From assembly GCA_965153355.1 (NCBI GenBank), contig OZ231126.1, positions 56,420,001-56,484,000 on the forward strand: DNA of 64,000 nt, read 5' to 3'. Below the pieces are notes generated by a model, which was not told the origin of the DNA, searched no databases, and saw only the letters and a program-made list of their open reading frames with translations. Positions 28,694 to 42,160 of the stretch are shown in pieces (positions within the stretch are counted from its first letter, which is position 1; each line of letters starts with the position of its first letter). Source of the stretch: Flaccisagitta enflata. Lineage: Eukaryota; Chaetognatha; Sagittoidea; Aphragmophora. The position numbers and the translations under genes were made by a program.

Positions 28694-29515
28694 CAGTACG
28701 TTGTGAGCAATAGGGCCGGTACAAAGAGGGTCTCCTACAGATTAACTGTTGATTTAAGTATGTACCTCATGATTTGGTCTTTTTGAAAGCCAATGGTCCA
28801 AGGCTTTCAATGAATATAGATTTCAAACTAAGTGATTTGAACACTGATAATGAATTTGTTTTCATTGTATGTTGTTCGACAGCTCTGTTAATGTAAGTGC
28901 TGAACCTGTAAATATGGTAAAACTCAAATCTCATCACCCTCGCGGGAGAAATGTTACCATTTCCATCATAGATTATGTCTTTAAGATCTGGTATGGATCA
29001 GATAAAGTTTACTCATGACCGCCACCCCACCCACTTTCCCATTATAAAAGATATGGACCTTAGATGGCAAAAATCCTTCCCATACATTCTCTATGGGATA
29101 CAAGGGGGGTGGCGGTCATGAGTAAACTTTATCAGATCATCACCAGATTTTAGAGTCATTTTCTTTCCTGCGAGGAAGACGAGATTCAAGTTTTACCATA
29201 TTTTCAGTCTGCAGAGTTACAAGTTCGAATTCAGCAGGAGGATGTTCACGATCATTGCTTAAGCATTGCTTAGCAACACTTAAGCATTGCTCAAGACTTG
29301 CTAAGCAATGCTTAAGCAATGACCGTGAACATCCTCCAGGTGTAAGACTTTTTTTCTTTTTGGTCAACAGTTGGAGCTATAAAAATATATTCATTCGAAG
29401 CTCTGGCCTATCAGCCTTCAGGGAAAAAAACATGGTTCAAGCTACTTTACGAGAATAGTGAAGCAGGAAATGACCATTAAATGTTTCTGAGAGCCTCATT
29501 GCTCCCATCGCACTG
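28694..29515. mobile_element. Large foldback element, CAGTACG family (copy A)
   Basis: Left arm CAGTACG.. at 28694 and right arm ending ..CGCACTG at 29515 are inverted relatives over about 350-400 bp, with the axis near 29065. The inner arms share GGCGGTCATGAGTAAACTTTATC. The outer ends match the MITE at 11455-11858. TA precedes the left end but the right flank is AA. Copy B counterpart: about 54255-55076. Confidence 0.6.
29237..29337. repeat. Strong 40-bp-arm palindrome (copy A)
   Basis: The arms at 29237-29276 and 29298-29337 are complementary except for about one position, around a 21-base loop. The arms contain repeated CATTGCTTAAG. The copy B counterpart is 54798-54898. It can form a long hairpin in DNA or RNA. 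Confidence 0.85.
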
Positions 29516-30215
29516 AATGTTTCCTGCTTCATTAGCGGTATTACTGAGATTGTAAAGGCCAGATGAAGATTCTGCCAATGGGCTATGGATGCGTCCTCAG
29601 AGTTTGTTGAGCTTAAAACAAAGCTTTGAGGGGGGGACGGGACGGACGGATGGACGTACGGACAGATGGACATACAGACGGACGTATGGAAATTCACCCC
29701 TCTGTTCTACAGGACATCGGCCCTTTATGGCCCAAAAAAAAACCCGTGCAAAGCAAAGAACCGCCTTTACATTTTCGAAACGTTTGACAGACACGCACCA
29801 AAGTCACTTTTGCATCATCCAAATGAAATTCTCTTTTGCATCATCCAGATGAAATTTGCGTTACTGACCAACCTTCCAACCTTCAGACGGACGCACCCTC
29901 TTATAGAGTCAAATGACATTAGTTAATGATGTAATAAGCCAATAACACATGATAATGATAAAAAACCTTTCCTTCCAAGTTGAGATGATTTCTTACATGA
30001 TGTGATAATCCATATATATATTTATGATACACAAAAAAAGGGGCTGCGAGATCACAAGCCTCCCCCTCAAAAAATGTAAATAAAGGCTAAATAGATCCAA
30101 TCTAAACCCCGCACATTTCTTTTTCGCGCTGGCATCCAATACACATCGATATGGAGCGAAAACGTGATGATTTAGGCAACAAACAAATACACTGGCGATG
30201 GCTCTAGGCCCCCTT

Positions 30216-30218
<3 letters not shown>

Positions 30219-30275
<57 letters not shown>

Positions 30276-30328
30276 GATCTCGCTCTCCCTCTCCCTCGCT
30301 CTTGCTCTCGCTTTCGCTCCCGCTTTCG

Positions 30329-30384
<56 letters not shown>

Positions 30385-30463
30385 ATCTCTGTCTTTGTCA
30401 GTCTGTCTGTCTGACGGTCTGTTTGTCTGTCTGTCTGACGGTCTGTCTTTCTGTCTGTCTGTT

Positions 30464-30500
<37 letters not shown>

Positions 30501-30657
30501 TTGGTCGCTTTGTTATTTCTAGTCGAGATATCTCATCTTTTTGGCTTCATTTCTCGCCTACGACCTCCATTTTTTTGACCGAGAAAACATAATGCGCGCG
30601 CGTGCGCGCCCCGGTCGCGCACTCGCTCGCTCACTTTGTTCCTTCTTTATATCTGTC

Positions 30658-30724
<67 letters not shown>
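30219..30724. repeat. Cluster of (CT)n and CTGT arrays (copy A)
   Basis: Several CT runs (30219-30272, 30333-30380, 30467-30495, 30659-30724) are separated by short unique pieces. The copy B counterparts are much longer. Confidence 0.95.
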
Positions 30725-30727
<3 letters not shown>

Positions 30728-31492
30728 TTTAGTGGCGACTCTTTAACGTCACCGGGCCTCTGGGCAGGGGACTAAGTGGACTGACAATTGAGTGGAGAGG
30801 AAGAGAGGGGTTGTTTGGTAGAGGGAAGGGTACAAGTGGTGAAGAAGGGACAGGGTCGTATTGGCCAGACGTCCTTGCCGTTTGGCTGTTTTAGCGACAA
30901 GCAAGGTCATCAGGTTAACAAACTCTCCAAAAAAGACCCCGGATGAATACCCCTTTAGGATTTACCCCTTAGAGGGTAGTTCTTCGATCTTTTTTTTTTC
31001 TTGTTTCGGCAAAGGCGGAAGTGTCTGTGAGGACCTTCTGATGCTTCTCCCATCTTCGTTCATTCCGAAAACGGTACTAAGTACGCATTTGTGGCATTTA
31101 GTGTGGCAAGTACACTCAACAATAATTTGCCATTGAGTCCTATCATCCCTTTTATTTCTGTCGTTATCTCGATTCCTCCCCCCGCCCCATCCTCATCATA
31201 TGATCTCATCCATCATAACAACCGTGCCGCCACGTGCCGCCACGTGCCGCCACGCCTAATAGTAATACACATGTCCAAATGATCACAGCCCCCCCCCCCT
31301 CCGTGTTACCCATAACGGAAAAAAAGATTACCACATCCAAAGAAACACAACAATAAATAATACAAACTAAACCACTGAGCCATTCTTACCACGGATAAAC
31401 AAAGAGGTCCTGCTGAGTATCAATCACGCTTCTTTAACGTGTCATTACGACACACCGACATCCACCACCTTACCCCTCTCTTTTTCTGTCTA

Positions 31493-31499
<7 letters not shown>

Positions 31500-31536
<37 letters not shown>

Positions 31537-31860
31537 GAAATGTTGTCGATTTATGTTATTTGGGTATGATGAACTCCGGGCCCGGCTTTCAACGAGGGGA
31601 CGAGGGTTTGTTCCTTTCTCACTTAACCTCTTTCGAGACCTCAACAAATCCGTGACATCGCCAACATGAGACCCATGCCGTGATGCAATAACGCGACCAC
31701 GACCACGACCACCATCAATGCCCACCATTACGACCACGACTACGACCACGAGTACGACCGCAACCACGACATTTACCGTGACTAGAAGTTCAACCATGAC
31801 GACAACCACGCCCTCAATCAGGGGTACAGACAGCATCAAGTAGCATGACTATATTGATCT
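31500..31860. repeat. CT run and CGACCA-rich low-complexity DNA (copy A)
   Basis: A short CT run, then from about 31690 an irregular ACCACGACCACGAC array. Copy B carries an inserted segment within the matching array. Confidence 0.75.
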
Positions 31861-32276
31861 AGGACCGGCAGTAGTTGATAATTCTTTAAATCACAGTAGT
31901 TAACTAGCAGATTTATTTCAAATTGTTGCCATTTATGTTAACAAATTCCAAACAAACAAGCTTTCCCATTGAACTTTTTCTGATGCATATATTTAGTTTT
32001 TTTGCTCAAACTCATCTTTTTCTGTTTAAACTATAAAAAAAAGATAGCATCCCTCGTAAATTTTCATGATTTTTTTCTAAAAAATCATCTGAATTTGAGG
32101 AAAAATAGCTGTTTTCGCGATTTTGCACCCAGGAAACTAGTTACCTTTAGAATCAATTTGGGTTAGTTAAGTACACGGATGTGTGTAAGTTTGTTTTTTT
32201 TTAAAGTGGTACTTATGAGTACGTGTCTATCCATTCGTCGGTCTTTGTCAGCTGTCTAATATACTGTCTATCTTTT

Positions 32277-32279
<3 letters not shown>

Positions 32280-32338
<59 letters not shown>

Positions 32339-32407
32339 ATTTGGCATTGCTGATTTCGCCCATGAAACAAGCAGCTTTTTTTCCATTCCTAAATTCAGTT
32401 CCATGCG

Positions 32408-32472
<65 letters not shown>
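32280..32472. repeat. Two (CT)n arrays (copy A)
   Basis: CT runs at 32280-32336 and 32411-32472 flank a short unique segment. Copy B has the first run nearly absent and the second longer. Confidence 0.95.
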
Positions 32473-32474
<2 letters not shown>

Positions 32475-32589
32475 TTCAGGGTGCTTCCGTTCGCCGTCCC
32501 AACCCGGCTTGACTCTTGACTGCCCCTGACCCCACCTCCGCTCCTCAGGAACAGTCCCATCTGATTATTTTAGTTCTCTTGGCTTTTTT

Positions 32590-32850
32590 AGTCGCGGACA
32601 CGCGACTGTACATCCTGCTATGTCGATCCGTCCATCAGTCCGTCTCAGATATGTTTGAAATACGTTGATTTTTGTTTTGTTTTGTTCTGTTTTGTTTTTG
32701 TTTTTTGTCTTTTTTATGGTTTGATGGTTTTTTAGGTGATTGTAAGGCCATTTATAATGAAGGTGTGAAATATTGTTGAACTTAGTTTTGCAGTACTGTA
32801 GTACTGCCCCTGTCCAACCTTCCGCCACTTCTGCCCTGTCTTGGGCTTGT
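32590..32850 (+). mobile_element. HINE-like element, TTTTGCAGTACTG subfamily (copy A)
   Basis: It starts AGTCGCGGACACGCGACTG, has a CCGTCCATCAGTCC core and a middle with TTTTGTTTTG and TTTTGCAGTACTGTAGTACTG. The family right end is eroded. Present in copy B at 60097. Confidence 0.65.
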
Positions 32851-32966
32851 ATTTCTTCCACTTGCGCGAAATCATTCTACTTTCCTTTTTTTCTTTCCCT
32901 CTTTGTTTTTATCTTATTCTCTTATTTCTATTTTCCTTTTCTTGTTCTTCCTCTCTTTCTTCTTCT

Positions 32967-33055
32967 CTTTCTTCTTCTTCTTCTTCTTCTTCTTCTTCTT
33001 TTTTTTTCCCTCTTCTTCTTCTCTTTCTTCCCCTTCTTCTTCTTCTTCTTCTTCA
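32967..33055. repeat. (CTT)n microsatellite (copy A)
   Basis: Interrupted CTT/TTC array. The copy B counterpart 60470-60630 is longer and merges with a CT run. Confidence 0.9.
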
Positions 33056-33097
33056 TGTAGTAGTGTCTGATGAAATCTCCCACCTTACCAGTTACCA

Positions 33098-33128
<31 letters not shown>

Positions 33129-33454
33129 CGTCTCTTTTCCCCGGTCTCGCTCGGCGTAGAAACCCAGCCTCGGCCGCTTAAAAACTCCCGGCACGGCATC
33201 TCATAAAAAATGGCGTCCCAAAGAACACGTGATTCTGCTTTATAAGGATTAAGGACTGGGCCAATCAGAGGCCTTTTCACCTGTTGCCTGAATGCCGGCT
33301 CGACCAATGAGAAGAGTCGGAAGTGTTCCAGTTAGACTTTTTAGAGAGAAGGGGAAAAATGGCAGGAAAACGGACGGGAATGAACTATGAAAGGACTCTC
33401 TCTTCCTCCGGTCGGGAGTTTGGAACCAATGAGGGCGAAAAATCTTGTATTTTT

Positions 33455-33657
33455 AGTCGCGTGCACGCGACTCTACACCCCGCTTTGTCCGTTGGTCGGT
33501 CGGTCGGTTGGTCGGGTGGTCAGTTGGTCGGTCACACTTTTCTTTTTTTATGGTTTTATTTCTTTGACTACACTGCTCCTGCGCAAATGGTCTGGTTACC
33601 TCAAATATGGCCCCTGCCCACCCGCACGCGACTTCGGTAGCCGTGTATCCGGCCTTG
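33455..33657 (+). mobile_element. HINE-like element (copy A only)
   Basis: Full-length: AGTCGCGTGCACGCGACTCTAC to CCGGCCTTG. It is directly followed by the next copy. Copy B carries a different subfamily member at this place. Confidence 0.8.
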
Positions 33658-33662
33658 TTTTT

Positions 33663-33844
33663 AGTCGCGTGCTACGCGACTCTACAACCCGCTTTGTCCG
33701 TCCGTCCGTCCGTCGGTCACACTTTACTTTTTTTGGGTTTGTTGCGGTCTTTGGCCTTACTGCTCCTGCCCAAATGATGGAGTGGCCTTAAATATGGCCC
33801 CTGCCCACCCGCACGCGACTTCGGTAGCCGTGTATCCGGCCTTG
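33663..33844 (+). mobile_element. HINE-like element, tandem partner (copy A only)
   Basis: Full-length with the perfect hairpin AGTCGCGTGCTACGCGACT, separated from the preceding copy by only TTTTT. The two share the motif ACTTCGGTAGCCGTG near their ends, which suggests local duplication. Confidence 0.8.
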
Positions 33845-33981
33845 TTTTATGAGGATGCGTCCAGAATTGAACAATCAAAACAAGCAGCGTGGCAGAAAGG
33901 AAAATTCGCCATAAAAGATATGAATTTCATCTTATCCCATCAATTAATACAATCAATTTCCACACACTGATTTTTTTTTTT

Positions 33982-34177
33982 AGTCGCGTGCTACGCGACT
34001 CTACACCCCGCTTTGTCGGTCCATTGGTCCGTCGATCTGTCCGTCCATCCGTCACACTTTACTTTTTTTTTTTTTTGCGGTCTTTGGCGTCGTAGCTCCT
34101 GCCCAAGTGATCAAGTGACCTCAAATACGGCCCCTGCCCACCCGCACGCGACTGGGGTAGCCGTGTATCCGGCCTTG
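33982..34177 (+). mobile_element. HINE-like element (copy A)
   Basis: Full-length with hairpin start and CCGGCCTTG end, preceded by a T-run. The orthologous copy is at 61330-61542. Confidence 0.85.
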
Positions 34178-34326
34178 TTTCATATCAATGGTGTTCTTCC
34201 TCTTTATGACATAAAATGGGTTTTATAGAAATGAATTTGATGACGTCTCAGTGTACGCATTCTAATAGATTACCAGTTTGTTAACGGCTATTTTATAAGT
34301 CTACTGACGACACCCCTTCTTGTAAG

Positions 34327-34329
34327 AGG

Positions 34330-34374
<45 letters not shown>
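34327..34374. repeat. (GA)n microsatellite (copy A)
   Basis: About 48 bases. The copy B counterpart is 61690-61750. Confidence 0.95.
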
Positions 34375-34377
<3 letters not shown>

Positions 34378-34399
34378 TGTCGTATAACCAAGATGTTCC

Positions 34400-35440
34400 A
34401 ACACGAAATTTCATGAAAACAAATGAGCTTCAGAAGTACTAAAAACCGAAATTCCTCGATCATATTCGTTGAGGCAGAAATTTGATCGTTAAAAAAAAAG
34501 ATAAGTTCTAAGAGAGTTCCGAGAGAAATACCGAGGAATGCGTTATGCGCGTTACGGGTTAAGGGACCACACAATATCCAGACACGCGCTTTATTATTCA
34601 TTAACTTGAGAATTGCAGCAATAGGGAACTGCTATTCAACTGAGTGGACTGGCTTCATATATCGAGACATTGGAGTCATACAAAAGGTAGATGGTACATT
34701 TCATAGCTTACATCACTCATATGTTTGCACACGCATATGCAACGACCAGTTTCTTTTACAATAAATAAATCTGTCATCAAAAGTGTAATCTCCGCATTAT
34801 TGCACATGGCTGCATGACGCCGGTAAGAAAGTCCGTTGATAGGTTATAAAGATACATATATCCCGATAACTTTTCTCATAAAACAACGACACAATCGCTC
34901 GTTAGTAAGGTTAAGCATGAAGAAACTTCATCGGCAAAGAAGAGAACATCGAATGACAAGTTGTTGCCCTCTGCGAATTCCCCCATACCTGCCTATCATC
35001 CATTTGTCGGACTAGCAAACATCATTTCCCTCTGAGCGGTAGCAACTTACATAGAATTCAAATCCTCTTTCCACGTACGAGTTGAGCTTCATGACATGAT
35101 CGTCTTAAAATCGTTACTTTACGGTATATAAATCCACTAAGTTTTATATAAACATATAAAAGCCGAATAAGCTTGAATGACCGTTATCGCCTCTTATTGA
35201 GATCAAGACTTATAAACACAGAAAGGTCAAAAAAAAAAGTCTAAGTGTATTTATTCGATATTAATTTACCGGCATCGATGACAAATGACAGACCGAAATG
35301 AATGAAAAAAAAACCTGTTGAAGAAATGACTGGGCAATTGAACGGGCATGAAAGAAACAAGGTCAAGTTAGCAAAACAATGCCCAGTTGATTCGACGAAT
35401 CAGTTTCGTCAGTTGATGCCTCCGCTGTGGCACTCCAGCT
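34400..35440. other. Non-coding part of copy A
   Basis: AT-rich, no supported exon. It matches copy B except for the additional segment in B near 62322-62620. Confidence 0.5.
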
Positions 35441-35499
35441 GAGGCACTCTCGTCGTGGCACTTTCGCTGTGGCACCCAAGTTGTGACACCCTCAATGTA

Positions 35500-36290
35500 T
35501 CTTGCTGGCTGTTACATCCTTAATGTCATTAATGAGGCACCTTCGCTGTGGCACCCACGCTGTGGCACCCTCGATGTATCTTGCTGGCTGTTGCATCCTA
35601 AATTTCATTAATGAGGCACCTACGCTGTGGCACCCACGTTGTGGCATCCTTGTTGTATCGTGCTGGCAATTGCATCCTTAATGTCTTTAATGAGGCACCT
35701 TCGCTGTGGCACCCACATCGTGGCACCCTCGATGTATCTTGCTGGCTGTTGCATCCTTAATGTCTTTAATGAGGCAACTTCGCTGTGGCACCCACGTTGT
35801 GGCACCCTCGATGTATCTTGCTGGCTGTTGCATCCTTAATGTCATTAATGTGGCACATTCGCTGTTGCAACCACGTCGTGGCACCCTCGATGTATCATGC
35901 TGGCTATGGCATCCTTAACATCATTAATGAGGCACCTATGCTGTGGCACCCACGTTGTGGCACCCTTGATGTATCTTGCTGGCTGTTGCATCCTAAATTT
36001 CATTAATGAGGCACCTACGCTGTGGCACCCACATTGTGGCATCCTTGTTGTATCGTGCTGGCAATTGCATCCTTAATGTCTTTAATGAGGCACCTACGCT
36101 GTGGCACCCACGCTGTGGCATCCTTGTTGTATTGTGCTGGCAATTGCATCCTTAATGTCTTTAATGAGGCACCTACGCTGTGGCACCCACGCTGTGGCAT
36201 CCTTGTTGTATTGTGCTGGCAATTGCATCCTTAATGTCTTTAATGAGGCACCTTCGCTGTGGCACCCACGTTGTGGCACCCTCAACATGT
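35500..36290. repeat. 79-bp minisatellite, about ten units (copy A)
   Basis: Units of the type CATCCTTAATGTCTTTAATG..GGCACC..GCTGTGGCACCC repeat every 79 bases. 79 is not a multiple of 3, so the frames rotate and the open frames are not a protein. Copy B has about four units. Confidence 0.9.
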
Positions 36291-36613
36291 GCCCTTGGGC
36301 TGTAAATCCCCCAGTCCCTGCATGATAAACTGCCAGATGATAAGCATCGTTGTCATTAAATTGGCGGATGTAATTTGTAAGCCACCGGCGGTCGGTGGTT
36401 GGTTGGCGGGCTGACGGCAATCTGCATGATATCATCTCATGTTTATTTGCTTTGGCCCCTTCTTCCTCTCCCCTCCCAAATTGGGTTCCAAACCGTTGGA
36501 AACCCAGTAACAGCCGGCGGTGGACAAAGGGCTGATTATCAAAACCATCGCCGCCATCGATTAATTATCACGTTTTCCATCAACAATATACTCAAAGATA
36601 TTGTTATCACTGT

Positions 36614-36642
36614 CATCATCATCATCATCATCATCATCATCG

Positions 36643-36690
<48 letters not shown>

Positions 36691-36695
36691 CTATT

Positions 36696-36760
<65 letters not shown>

Positions 36761-36761
36761 G
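36614..36761. repeat. (ATC)n microsatellite (copy A)
   Basis: Near-pure ATC array, reading as Ser, Ile or Met runs. The copy B counterpart is 63764-63861. Confidence 0.95.
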
Positions 36762-36959
36762 TCGTCGTCGCCACCAGCATCATCGTCAACTATTTTTATA
36801 CGTCTTACGTCCTTGAACGTATGATCAAATTTACCGGCACCGTTTGTCCATGGTTTAGGTGTCAGACTTTTTTAGTTTGTTTTTTTAATTCTTTTATAAT
36901 CTTTTTTTTTTTCTGACTCGAAGTTTAAACGATGACGGAGAGGAAGAAAGAAAGACAAG

Positions 36960-37410
36960 GGCGACCTGAATTGGTTGGAAAGAAAGAAAGGAAGAAAGAA
37001 AGAAAGAAAGAGAGAAAGAAAGATAGATAGGTAGAGGCGACCTTTATTGACTATTTAGAAGAAAAAAAATGGAAGAAAGAATAGGTTAAAGAAAGAAAGA
37101 AAGAAAGAGAGAAAGAAAGAAGGAAAGAAAGGAAAAAAGAAAGAAAGAAAGAAATAGAGAAAGAAAATGATAAAGAAAAGAATGAACATGCCATACTAGG
37201 CTTCCAACCTTTGGAAGAAAGACAGATAAGGCGGAAAAAAGAAAGGAAGAAAGAAAGAAAGGAAGGAGGGAAAATTAAGAAAAAGAAAGAAAGAAATATA
37301 GGAAGAAAGAAAGAAAGAAAGAAGGAAGGAAAGAAAGGGAGAAAGAAAAAAAGAAAGAAAGAAAGAGAGAAAGAAAAAAAGAGAACGAGAGAAAGAAAGA
37401 CAATGAGAAG
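36960..37410. repeat. GAAA/GAAG-rich arrays
   Basis: Purine-rich tetranucleotide arrays just beyond the copied block. Two degenerate halves both contain a TTCCAACCTTTGG or TTCAAACCTTTGG motif, which suggests an old local duplication. Confidence 0.85.
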
Positions 37411-37616
37411 GAAAAGAATGAAAGTGCAAGAAAAGGCTTCAAACCTTTGGTTCATTTCCGCTTTATTTCCGGCAAAAAATGTCTTCTTCTCCTCTTGTTT
37501 TCCTCCTCTTTCTCTTCCTCCTCTTCCTCTTCCTCCTCTTCTTCATTTCCTTCTCCTCAAAACCATAATGATAATTATATGGCGATGCTTTCGGCACTCA
37601 GAATAGCACTTGGCCT

Positions 37617-38112
<496 letters not shown>

Positions 38113-38202
38113 ATTTCATCGGCAGTGTCAAACAGAGTGATTCGCAGCCTAAAGACAGACTGAACGGCAATAAGGTAAACAAGCAGATTGGAACAAGCTG
38201 AA

Positions 38203-38259
<57 letters not shown>

Positions 38260-38280
38260 AAGACAGACAGATTGACAAAC

Positions 38281-38315
<35 letters not shown>

Positions 38316-38335
38316 AAGACAGACAGACAGACAAG
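38203..38335. repeat. (GACA)n microsatellite
   Basis: Near-pure GACA array with a few GAAA and GATA units. Confidence 0.95.
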
Positions 38336-38339
38336 CAAA

Positions 38340-39112
38340 AAAAAAAGATGTACACTGTACAGACAGACTAAAAACAAGAGAACCAAGGAAAGCTTAAACA
38401 TATATACGACCTGCGGAACAAAATTCCACATTTTCCATATCCCACATTAGCCCTCAGCCATCCTACAGCCATCCTACAGCACCTCAATAAACCGGCAGCC
38501 AGTCCGAGACTTTTCGCATATTCCAAGGTCGAATATATTATTTATAAGATTCCGAATTTCCGAACTGCGACCTCTGACCTGCCCAAGTCTGAATGGCTGA
38601 AAAATTGTAATCAAATTGAGGCCGGAAAAGTCGGGAAATGTCGTCGATAGAATAATTGTTAGATGATAAGTACAAGTATACGTCACTTTTTGGTCCGTGT
38701 TTAAGACACAGAGCAAAGAAAGAATGGTAGTTTTCATCCATGATATGTTATCAGGTGTAATAAAAAGTATATATATTCTAAATGTTGAAGAGGTTAATAA
38801 GTTAAAAAATAATTAATAAATATCATAAAATGTGTCACAATTTTCTAAAGCTAATTAGGATTTATCAAAAACAAACAAAAAAAAATCACCTCACACTACA
38901 GTTGAGCTTCACTAAAGCGCGTGTCTGAGGACTGGACATAATTATGCCTTATAGTGAATCTGCTTTATTGCTAATAAAGAAATAAGTACAAAAGCCTTGC
39001 ACCTGATACATTTTTGGCCAAAATACCATTTTACCTTTGCAAAGCTATGCTCTGAATTTTAAAAGGAAGGCAAGAACATCAGCTTTTTTTTATCAATCTA
39101 AGTATGACCAAA
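38340..39112. other. Non-coding AT-rich spacer
   Basis: No exon, element end or array recognised. Confidence 0.5.
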
Positions 39113-39331
39113 AAAAGGCCAACACCTTACAGTCGCGTGCAGTTGTTAAGACCATAAGACTAAAAGACCAGAAGACTAAAAGACTAAAAGACCAAAATAA
39201 CAAAAGACTAAATGTAAATTGTCTTGAAATAACTTAAAATGACTTAAAATGACGTAAAACGCCGAGTAAAAGCTAAGCACGACCGACTGACCGACGGACA
39301 GAGCAGGTCATTGAGGCGCGTGCATGCGACT
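39113..39331 (-). mobile_element. HINE-like element with GACTAAAA core
   Basis: Plus-strand order: AAGGCC..CAGTCGCGTGC, an AAGACTAAAAGACC array with AATGACTTAA units, a short GACCGACGG stretch, and GGCGCGTGCATGCGACT. Same ends as the copy at 9020-9391 but a different core. Confidence 0.7.
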
Positions 39332-39653
39332 AGAATTGAAATAAGTTTTACTTTACTTTAATTTACTTCGCTTATGAGTAAATAGTAGAGGTAGTCTGAT
39401 TTTACTTCATGTCATAAACACATAACCATAAAGGCCGATGAGCTGCGATGGACCAGTTCAAACCGGAACCCCGGAAGTTACACGACGGCAGGAAAATGCC
39501 GTGTCAAAAAAGATAAGGGACTGTAAAAAGCTTCAGTAGTATCGAATGTAATCCATCATTAAAGAGGAAATTATGATGACCAAGTGTATTCTTCCTGCCT
39601 TCGTCTTTAATTCAGCATGAGCTAAGAATTTCAAATATTACTTTTTCAAGAAA

Positions 39654-39892
39654 CAAGTGACGCGGGGTCACAATATCGTTGCGGCCGGGTGGGCAGGGGC
39701 GTTCGACCCCCATCAACACCCCAACCCTCATGCTCCCCCCTTCTAACACCAACTCACGCAAAAAGTCTCTAAACGCTCGTTTTTTCCACTTTTTGACTCA
39801 ACTATTATGGACCGACGGACCAATAGATGAACTGACGGACGGAGGGACCAACGGACGGACAAAACCTCTGGTAAAGTCGCATGTCCGCAATT
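39654..39892 (-). mobile_element. HINE-like element, ACGCGGGGTCACAATATCG subfamily
   Basis: It starts CAAGTGACGCGGGGTCACAA, contains GGGTGGGCAGGGGCG and a GACGGACC core, and ends GTAAAGTCGCATGTCCGCAA. It pairs with the copy at 49150-49365. Confidence 0.65.
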
Positions 39893-39899
39893 AAAAAGA

Positions 39900-40459
39900 A
39901 ATAGAACGGCGAAATCTATTCACTACAACCCCCGAAGTAGTGCTGAGATCTGCGGTAAGCGAGTCATGTTGTGGAGGCAAAAAAGGACTCAAATGTGCCA
40001 TTGTGCAATTCAAAAATATCCTTTTTTTCTGCTTTTCGTCTGATTGAGTGCTCTGCAAGCAAGATCATGACTCCGTGTCCTTATTTGCAACCTCCTTGGG
40101 TTTACGTTGCTCCTTTGCCCACCTTTTTATTGCTGCATGTTTGCGTGTTACATAAAATAGTATGGAAAATATTGATACATTTCTCATTTTTCCATCTTTT
40201 TCTCGCTGTTGGTCTTTCTTTTTCTCTCCTTTCTTTTTTTCCATTTCCTTGTGCCATGCGTTGAAGTAGGACAAGTTTGAAAGACAAGTAAGACAAGCAA
40301 AGATGGCGATGTAGATCGTTCGGAAGTCCTCGGGCCGATCAAGGGGGGGGGGGGGGGTCAAGAGGCAGAGATGTTTGGAGGTGGGCGTATGATGCAAACG
40401 AGGCAAAATGGGACAACATCGAAGTTGATATGAACTCTGTCCTTGCAGAGTTGACAAAG

Positions 40460-40460
<1 letters not shown>
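39900..40460. other. Non-coding spacer
   Basis: No gene supported. A run of about 14 G at 40344-40357 could be error-prone. Confidence 0.5.
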
Positions 40461-41103
<643 letters not shown>

Positions 41104-41316
41104 GTTGACAAAAATTGCCCAGTGCTGAAGTCCTGAAGTGCTGAAGTCCTGAAGTGCTGACCATCCGATGCCTAGGAATGTTTGCTTCGTTTATATCAAG
41201 TGCCAGAGGCGATGTTGAATGTGCTAGGAGGATGAAGATTTCTTGGATTTGGAACCTAGATGTGCATTATTTTTTGCAGGGTGCATTTGTGAGCGTCGAT
41301 GTACTCTCTCTGTCTC

Positions 41317-41506
<190 letters not shown>

Positions 41507-41540
41507 AAAGAAGCTCAAGTAAAGAACCAAGAGAGAAAAC

Positions 41541-41698
41541 ATGTAGCATTTGGGCAAGAGCAGCATGGCCAAAAACTCCAAGAACGCCAAAAAAGTAAAG
41601 GGTGACGGACGAACGGACGAACGGACGGACGGACGAAACGACGGACCGACGGACCGACGGAGAGACAAATCGGGGTGTAGAGTCGCGTAGCACGCGAC
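41541..41698 (-). mobile_element. HINE-like element, truncated
   Basis: The hairpin end GAGTCGCGTAGCACGCGAC and the GACGGACC core are clear. The CAAGGCCGG end is missing and CT microsatellite lies near the breakpoint. Confidence 0.7.
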
Positions 41699-42068
41699 AA
41701 AAAACCGCGCACTTTTTTTTTCATCTATGGTGGACAACGTGAAAACGCGATCTGTGAACTTTGAGTCGTTGAATTGATTGATTGATTGATTGATTGAATT
41801 GATATTTACATTTTAAATAAAACATGACCGAAATGCAAAGTGGTCAGAATTGAATATTAAGATGCTTTGTTCTTAGCGAGACAATTGACAAAATGACGGC
41901 GACTAAAACGACCAAAGCCATTGGAACCCATAGAAATAAAGAAAAGGTTCATATCACGAGAAGCTCTTTAGAACGAGACAAGAAGTTTCTGTCTACTTTT
42001 TCCGTTAAACAACCTGCTTGGTTTGTCCATGTATTAAAGATTGTCTTTACCCCAGAATCTATATTTTT

Positions 42069-42078
42069 GTTGTGGTTT

Positions 42079-42160
<82 letters not shown>
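42069..42160. repeat. (TTG)n microsatellite
   Basis: About 30 TTG units, followed by degenerate TTG/GTT to about 42300. Confidence 0.95.

Larger units (their letters stand above)
24207..36888 (+). repeat. Duplicated block, copy A
   Basis: Collinear with 49660-64000. The start offset is 25453 bp and grows to about 27.1 kb at the right end because of indels. Outside arrays the two copies differ by few substitutions. No convincing gene lies in it. Its open frames are repeat translations. Confidence 0.95.

Noticed and set aside
35500-36290. CRISPR-like array
   Set aside because: Units are contiguous 79-bp tandem repeats without unique spacers, in a eukaryotic genome.
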